Positions 7,390 to 11,506 of a DNA stretch of 11,506 bases are shown in pieces. Both the position numbers and the translations under genes were made by a program. How positions within the stretch are numbered: position 1 is the stretch's first letter; each line of letters begins with the position of its first letter. Below the pieces are notes generated by a model. The model was not told the origin of the DNA, did not search any database, and saw only the letters and a program-made list of their open reading frames with translations. The stretch is from Candidatus Fermentibacterota bacterium. Lineage in GTDB: Bacteria; Fermentibacterota; Fermentibacteria; Fermentibacterales; Fermentibacteraceae. The DNA lies in contig JAKLEF010000034.1 in the NCBI GenBank assembly GCA_022703195.1, positions 1-11,506 on the forward strand, in the 5' to 3' direction.

Positions 7390-7926
7390 TCAGAGGGACA
7401 GGTTCGGAGGGCTCGCGCTGCCGGACAGGGATTCCACCCCGCCGGCGGTTTCGATCCGGAAGTCGATCCTGCGGATCATGTCGCAACCGGATGCAGACGA
7501 GAGATCCTCTTCGGACAGCCGCACGCCGGTCCCGTCGAAGTACGCGAACTCCAGCTGGAGCCCGGCGGCCGATTCGAACGAAGCATCCTGGCCCTCGCGG
7601 ATCGTGAACCCGCCTCCCTGGCGGGGTTCGATGACGATCTCGCAGGCATCGCCCCGGCCCGAGCGCCCGGAGAAGACGATCCTGCCGACTGAGGCCTCCG
7701 CAACGGGATGCGCGGCCGGCGCTCCGCCGCGGGAACCCGCGGTCTGGAGGCATGTCTCCACGGCGTCGAGCGCGGTGCGGGCGTCCATCGATGCTTCCGC
7801 CGATCCGCCCGCCATGTCCGCAGACCTGCTGCCGGCCTGGAAGAGGAGCAGCACCGCGCCGAGCAGCACCCCCATCACCGCTATGACGATGGCGATCTCT
7901 ATCAGGGTGAAGCCCCGCGCAGACAC
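7390..7926 (-). CDS. Prepilin-type N-methylation protein (minor pilin/pseudopilin)
   Basis: The short leader MSARG is followed by FTLIEIAIVIAVMGVLLGAV. This is the prepilin peptidase site (cleavage after glycine) with glutamate at mature position 5 and a hydrophobic helix. The rest (178 residues in all) is a small globular pilin-like domain that ends IRRIDFRIETAG and then SASPPNL, reminiscent of PilW/PilV or GspJ tails. The mature protein should insert in the inner membrane and join a type IV pilus or type II secretion pseudopilus. The GTG at 7926 gives a normal leader. An ATG at 7986 would add 20 Pro/Gly-rich residues and overlap the upstream gene by 26 bases. Neither has a clear ribosome binding site, so the start is uncertain. 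It is the last gene of this operon. Confidence 0.85.
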   Translation of the reverse strand: MSARGFTLIEIAIVIAVMGVLLGAVLLLFQAGSRSADMAGGSAEASMDARTALDAVETCLQTAGSRGGAPAAHPVAEASVGRIVFSGRSGRGDACEIVIEPRQGGGFTIREGQDASFESAAGLQLEFAYFDGTGVRLSEEDLSSASGCDMIRRIDFRIETAGGVESLSGSASPPNLSL

Positions 7927-7936
7927 CGTGGGTGAT

Positions 7937-7956
7937 CCGGGCGCGCCCGCGCCCGG
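7937..7956 (-). promoter_or_regulatory. Perfect GC-only hairpin between PilX-like and prepilin genes
   Basis: CCGGGCGCG, then CC, then CGCGCCCGG on the plus strand form a perfect 9-base inverted repeat with a 2-base centre. It begins 4 bases beyond the stop of the upstream gene and ends 10 bases before the GTG at 7926. No T-tract follows, so it is not a standard terminator. It could stabilise the upstream message or limit prepilin translation. If the prepilin starts at 7986, the repeat lies in its coding leader. Confidence 0.5.
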
Positions 7957-7960
7957 GGCG

Positions 7961-9367
7961 TCAGAAGAGGTCCTCGTCGATCTCATGCCCGTCGTGATCC
8001 GGGTCGGGCACCCAGGAGTAGATCTTCCACTGCTCCAGGGACGGGAAGGCGGGGGGATGCACGGAGGTCAGCCTCCCGTCGTACACGATTGTCATGTCGT
8101 AGCCGTGGGTCCCGGCGCTCAGGGCGCCCATCCTCCCGACAGCCAGGCCCCCGATGACGTTGAAGGACAGGCTGCGCCCGCCCGCGGTCGGGTCCTCGGC
8201 CCGTATCGCGCCGTCCGGTGCGCAGAGGAACGCTTCCACGGTCAGGTGCCCGTCGGTCTCTATCTGCCACGGCGGAGGCCAGTCCGCACCCGCATGGGAG
8301 TCGGGATCCGCCGGGATGAAGATCCCCGACAGCGAGACGAGCCCCAGGGGGGCGCCTGTGAACTCCCCGGTCGAGCAGTGGATGTTCCCCATCAGGCCTA
8401 TCTGGCCGTTGGCCACGATCGTGAGCGGCGACGTGAGAGCCCCCGCCGTCTTCACGAGCACGTCGGAGAACGATGCCACGTAGACCAGGTCGGTCGTCGC
8501 GAGATCGACGGTGTCGCTGACGACGCCCTGCTCGGAGGAGACCAGCAGCCTGTCCCCGTCGATCAGGAGGCGCCTCGCGCCCCATATCACCTCGCCCGAG
8601 TCGGCCGCGGCAGTCCTCAGGTCGGCGAAGAGGTCGGAGAGCCTGCCGAAATCCACCGGGTCTGCGAAGGGGTCCCACGTGGGCCTGCCCTGCCTGTGGC
8701 TCGGGTAGGGCCTCACCCAGACCCTGCTGCCGTCCGGGTGGGGCGAGAACCCGGTCCCGGCGTCGCAGAACCTGAAGCCTCCGCGCGAGGTCGTCGATAT
8801 CGAGGAAACCCAGGGGTCGCCGGCCGAATCGGGCGACGTGCTTGCGATGTCCACGATGCCGTTCGAGTGGACGGGGCCTTCGAGCCTCGCGCCGTCGCCC
8901 AGGATCCCCGGCGGGATGCCCATGTCGGTCAGCAGCGCGTACCGGGATGGATAGTCCGGGGCTGCCCTGACCGAGACCTCGCGGGTTATCTCGCCGGCCA
9001 GGCCCAGCGCCCGGATCTCCACGGTCCCCACGCTGTAGGGGGATCCGTTCACCACGGACGGGTCGATCACGACCCAGACCCTGTCCCCAGAGGGCAGGGC
9101 GATCCACTGGGCGCTGTCGCCGGGCATCGAGTACGGTTCCCCGGACGGCGCCCGGTCGCCCTGCGCCAGGGTGTGGAGGGCGAGGCTCACTCCGGACTCG
9201 GCCGCGAGCTGCGCCCTCACCCTCCCCGCCCTGTACCTGTACGAGGACACGTTGGCCTGGAAGAGCACGAAGACCGCCGCCACGAGGATGGCGAGCGCCC
9301 CGGAGAGCACCACCAGTATGGCCAGCACCGCACCGGTCTCGCCCCGCCTCCTCCTCAGGGTCTCCAT
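7961..9367 (-). CDS. PilX-like pilus assembly protein, paralogue 2
   Basis: The protein of 468 residues starts METLRRRRGETG followed by a single hydrophobic helix (AVLAILVVLSGALAILVAAV). A conserved VRAQLAAESGVSLALHTL segment comes next, typical of PilX-like or GspK-like minor pilins that lack glutamate 5. The remainder is a large extracytoplasmic beta-rich domain containing SRYALLTDMG, LEGPVHSNG (162-170), PLTIVANGQIGLMGNIH (314-330) and YDGRLTSVHPP (429-439), ending DEDLF. The GPVHSNG block recalls secreted pilus-associated DUF4900-type proteins; this is from memory and not verified. The ATG at 9367 is chosen because AGAGGTGA (9373-9380) lies 5 bases upstream; a GTG at 9376 would lie inside that site. 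The gene follows its paralogue by 19 bases. The likely site is the inner membrane or the pilus tip, facing outward. Confidence 0.78.
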   Translation of the reverse strand: METLRRRRGETGAVLAILVVLSGALAILVAAVFVLFQANVSSYRYRAGRVRAQLAAESGVSLALHTLAQGDRAPSGEPYSMPGDSAQWIALPSGDRVWVVIDPSVVNGSPYSVGTVEIRALGLAGEITREVSVRAAPDYPSRYALLTDMGIPPGILGDGARLEGPVHSNGIVDIASTSPDSAGDPWVSSISTTSRGGFRFCDAGTGFSPHPDGSRVWVRPYPSHRQGRPTWDPFADPVDFGRLSDLFADLRTAAADSGEVIWGARRLLIDGDRLLVSSEQGVVSDTVDLATTDLVYVASFSDVLVKTAGALTSPLTIVANGQIGLMGNIHCSTGEFTGAPLGLVSLSGIFIPADPDSHAGADWPPPWQIETDGHLTVEAFLCAPDGAIRAEDPTAGGRSLSFNVIGGLAVGRMGALSAGTHGYDMTIVYDGRLTSVHPPAFPSLEQWKIYSWVPDPDHDGHEIDEDLF

Positions 9368-9386
9368 GCCCTTCACCTCTCCCGGC

Positions 9387-10910
9387 TCAGTAGAGGTCGT
9401 CGTCCAGGAGGTCGAGGGTCAGCTCGGGCCATTCCTTCCAGTAGCCGACGTCCCACCTCCCGGTCTGTGGGAAGAACGGAGGGTGCATGGTCATCAGGCG
9501 GGAGTCGTAGTAGATGACCGTGTACCAGCCGCTCGAGCTCTGCGTCGTGTTCCCCTCGCCATTGACGATGTACCCGCCCACGAACATGAAGTCCCTGATC
9601 GGGCTGGGATACTGGGCGTTCTCGGCTCTGAACTCGCCCGTGAGCACCATCACTGTGCAGTCGTACTCTATGTCGTTGTCGGCCACGATTCTCCAGAGAG
9701 TCTGCGTCCAGTCCGTCCCGCCAACGAGATCCGGGTCGAGAGCTATCACGAAGTCCCCGTAGACTATCACGATCCCGAGCAGGGTCGTGTTGTCCATGTC
9801 GAGGATGTTCCTGTCGTGGTACTGCAGGGGTCCCAGGGTGTACACGCTGCCGTTGCACCCTATCGTCAGTGGCTGGGTCATGCCCTCGGGTGAGATGGGG
9901 TCCGACCACGGCGAGTAGTCTGGATAGCTCTTGAGGTAGATCCTGTCCGTCGCCCTGTTGTCTATCCAGATCACCCGGTTCGTCAGGCTGCCTATGTAGA
10001 TCCTCTGGACGGCGGCCGTATTGGATGTCTTTACCAGGAGAGTGTCGCCCAGGAGGGTGTCGCCCCTCAGGATCATCCTGGTCCCGTTCGGAACCTGGGC
10101 CGCCGAGAGGTAGAGCCCTCCGCCGAGGGCCGCGTCCCGAGCGTCATCCCAGTTCACCTCGTCGGGCCCGAACGGGATGGGCTCCACCCCCAGCTCGAAG
10201 TACGGCGGGCCCATCAGCATCCTCTCTATGGGCTGCACAGTGAGGTTCGAGTACTGCGGCGAGGACGTGCGCGTACCCGAGCCGTTGGTGCCATAGATGT
10301 AGTAGTCGGAGGCCAGGCTGAACCTGTAGAACCAGATGTCGTTGGTGGACGACGCGCTGGAGCTCCACAGGCACACCGGGCCGTTCCCGAAGAACGGCCC
10401 GTCGAACCTGTACCCGTCGCCGTAGAAACCGTCGAGGGGCGGCTCGTTGAGGAACGTGGCGAACCGGGAGAAGTTCTCGGGCAGCACCACGGTCTCCATG
10501 CCGTAGGTGTAGGTGGAGTCGCCCGCTCCCACATGGGCCAGGGCCCTCACGGCATACGCGTTGGACGTCGCCACCTCGGCGTTCCTCTGGCTGGGGTCCA
10601 CGAACACGCGCACAGTACCGAGGTCCTCTCCGGGCAGGTCGTAGAAGCCAAGCGCTGGCGGCTCCGGCAGGAACTGCTCCGGGATCGTGCCCTGCGGTAT
10701 GTCGGCACCGCCCATGATCATGTGCACTGCGAGGTTGACCCCCGCTTCGGCCGTGTACCTGGCCTGTATCCTGTCCCTGTTGTAGGTGTGGCTCCTCACG
10801 TTCATCTGGAACAGGGTGTAGACGGCCCCGGCCAGGATCGAGAGCACAAGCCCGAACAGCACCACCAGCGCAAGCGCGGCGCCGGTCCTGCGGGATCGAT
10901 TCCTGATCAT
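9387..10910 (-). CDS. PilX-like pilus assembly protein, paralogue 1
   Basis: The protein of 507 residues starts MIRNRSRRTG followed by a hydrophobic helix (AALALVVLFGLVLSILAGAV) and QARYTAEAGVNLAVHMI. This is the same PilX-like N-terminus as the downstream gene. Shared body motifs are SRFATFLNEPP (148-158), FDGPFFGNGPV (169-179), PLTIGCNGSVYTLG (347-360), YYDSRLMTMHPPFFP (467-481) and the C-terminal DDDLY. The domain is aromatic-rich, as in exported proteins. The start is fixed by AGGAGG at 10918-10923, 7 bases before the ATG at 10910. The frame stays open further upstream to 11282, but that part is Arg/Gly/Pro-rich shadow of the preceding gene and is not used. A minor pilin or an exported surface subunit is the most likely role. 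Confidence 0.8.
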   Translation of the reverse strand: MIRNRSRRTGAALALVVLFGLVLSILAGAVYTLFQMNVRSHTYNRDRIQARYTAEAGVNLAVHMIMGGADIPQGTIPEQFLPEPPALGFYDLPGEDLGTVRVFVDPSQRNAEVATSNAYAVRALAHVGAGDSTYTYGMETVVLPENFSRFATFLNEPPLDGFYGDGYRFDGPFFGNGPVCLWSSSASSTNDIWFYRFSLASDYYIYGTNGSGTRTSSPQYSNLTVQPIERMLMGPPYFELGVEPIPFGPDEVNWDDARDAALGGGLYLSAAQVPNGTRMILRGDTLLGDTLLVKTSNTAAVQRIYIGSLTNRVIWIDNRATDRIYLKSYPDYSPWSDPISPEGMTQPLTIGCNGSVYTLGPLQYHDRNILDMDNTTLLGIVIVYGDFVIALDPDLVGGTDWTQTLWRIVADNDIEYDCTVMVLTGEFRAENAQYPSPIRDFMFVGGYIVNGEGNTTQSSSGWYTVIYYDSRLMTMHPPFFPQTGRWDVGYWKEWPELTLDLLDDDLY

Positions 10911-10917
10911 CGCCGTG

Positions 10918-10923
10918 CCTCCT
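10918..10923 (-). promoter_or_regulatory. Shine-Dalgarno site overlapping the preceding stop codon
   Basis: AGGAGG is 7 bases before the ATG at 10910 and overlaps the TAG (10924-10922) of the preceding gene. It fixes the start of the PilX-like gene and suggests translational coupling. Confidence 0.85.
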
Positions 10924-11506
10924 ACCTTGCGAAGAACTGGATGTTGTCGAGGTTCCACCCGCCGCGTTCGCCGAACGGGCCCGAGGACTCGACGAATCTC
11001 ATGAAGTAGAACGCCCTGCCCAGGGCCCACGCGGCCTGGAACTGGGCGGTGAGGTCGATCGCCTCGAAGTCCCAGATCTCCTCGCCTACTCCGTAGTACT
11101 CGCGCACGTTCGTCCAGAGCGGCGAGGCCGGGTCGGGAGGAGTCTCGGTGTCGGAGAAGGCCACCTGGATGAAGGCGTCGTCGTTGGGGGCGTTCTGCAG
11201 GCACTTGAAGACTTCCACCGCCACGCTGTCGTAGGTGGCGTCGTCGGGCATCGGGTAGGGGGGCGAGAGGAACCAGGCCCATTCGCCCGGGTTGTAGAAG
11301 CCGTCGTCCGTCAGGTCGGTCCCTGCGATAGACGTCCCGTTCTCCGACGTCAGGGGCGGATCGACGCCCAGCACGACGGGCGTTCCGATCTCCCAGTCGT
11401 CGAGGGTGCCGCCGTGGGTCCAGGCCCCGGCGCTGCCCTCGGTGTTCTCGGCCGAGATGCCGGCAACGACGCCGGTACCCATCCCTGAGGCGCGCCGGGC
11501 CATGCA
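10922..11506 (-). CDS. C-terminal part of an exported beta-sandwich protein (partial)
   Basis: The frame is open to the right edge, so the N-terminus lies outside the window. The 194 visible residues include TLDDWEIGTP, then GTDLTDDGFYNPGEWAWFLS and a final GGWNLDNIQFF. This order (a D-W-E-x-G-x-P turn, a GTDL segment, and a C-terminal GW-x-[IL]-D-[DN]-I strand) is familiar from extracellular beta-sandwich domains that resemble MAM or the tail of M6-type peptidases. Such domains bind carbohydrate or protein, or act as structural modules. No catalytic motif is in view. It is followed by two PilX-like genes with an 11-base gap, so it may be a pilus-associated or surface protein from the same operon. 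Whether it has a prepilin N-terminus cannot be seen here. Confidence 0.65.
   Translation of the reverse strand, partial: CMARRASGMGTGVVAGISAENTEGSAGAWTHGGTLDDWEIGTPVVLGVDPPLTSENGTSIAGTDLTDDGFYNPGEWAWFLSPPYPMPDDATYDSVAVEVFKCLQNAPNDDAFIQVAFSDTETPPDPASPLWTNVREYYGVGEEIWDFEAIDLTAQFQAAWALGRAFYFMRFVESSGPFGERGGWNLDNIQFFAR

Noticed and set aside
7358..7394. Possible bidirectional terminator at the convergent junction: CTCGAA/TTCGAG (7358-7375) and TCTGA/TCAGA (7377-7394).
   Set aside because: The stems are only 6 and 5 bases, there is no T-tract on either strand, and the first stem lies in coding sequence. I could not support a terminator.
5878..7692. A 604-codon plus-strand frame shifted against the second HD-GYP gene.
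   Set aside because: It is Arg/Gly/Pro-rich with no domain, and it runs past the convergent gene boundary. The other frame has membrane segments and the HD-GYP fold.
7478..9517. A 679-codon plus-strand open frame opposite the pilin genes.
   Set aside because: It is low-complexity shadow sequence. The minus strand has a prepilin motif and two PilX-like N-termini.
10027..10072. Short direct repeat of GTGTCGCCC within the PilX-like gene, giving DTLLGDTLL in the protein.
   Set aside because: It is a single small in-frame duplication with no further copies and does not indicate a mobile element or array.
10911..11282. Upstream extension of the PilX-like reading frame to an apparent start at 11282.
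   Set aside because: The added 124 residues are Arg/Gly/Pro-rich shadow sequence opposite codon positions of the preceding gene, while an AGGAGG lies exactly 7 bases before the ATG at 10910.

Overview
The window is about two-thirds GC, gene-dense and purely bacterial, with ten genes in three transcription units. There are no RNA genes, CRISPR arrays, insertion sequences or phage genes that I can see. Arginine is often AGG, ribosome binding sites are near-perfect AGGAGG, and genes abut or overlap. Together with PilX-like proteins, an outer-surface style beta-sandwich protein and a HydE-like radical SAM enzyme, this suggests a diderm, probably anaerobic, uncultivated lineage. A Fermentibacteria- or FCB-type candidate phylum would fit, but that placement is a guess from style, not from a marker gene.

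Region 1 (about 114-3190, minus strand) is a tightly overlapping three-gene operon. In transcription order it encodes a cobalamin-binding-type radical SAM enzyme, shikimate dehydrogenase (AroE) and a HydE/PylB/BioB-type radical SAM enzyme. No hydrogenase gene or other shikimate gene is in view, so the substrate of the two radical SAM enzymes is open.

Region 2 (3219-7381, plus strand) diverges from region 1 across a very short shared promoter region. It encodes a secreted CAP/SCP-domain protein, a membrane HD-GYP protein with intact catalytic residues, and a second membrane HD-GYP-like protein whose metal ligands and GYP motif are mostly lost. The last two look like paralogues: one probably active cyclic-di-GMP phosphodiesterase and one pseudoenzyme.

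Region 3 (7390 to the right edge, minus strand) converges on region 2 with an 8-base gap. In transcription order it encodes the C-terminal part of a beta-sandwich surface protein, two paralogous PilX-like proteins with matching acidic-aromatic C-termini, and a prepilin with a GFTLIE cleavage motif. It looks like a minor-pilin or pseudopilin cluster for a type IV pilus or type II-like secretion machine. Cyclic-di-GMP commonly controls pili, so the neighbouring HD-GYP pair may act on this system, but the window only shows adjacency.

The first 113 bases are poorer in GC and carry nothing I can identify.
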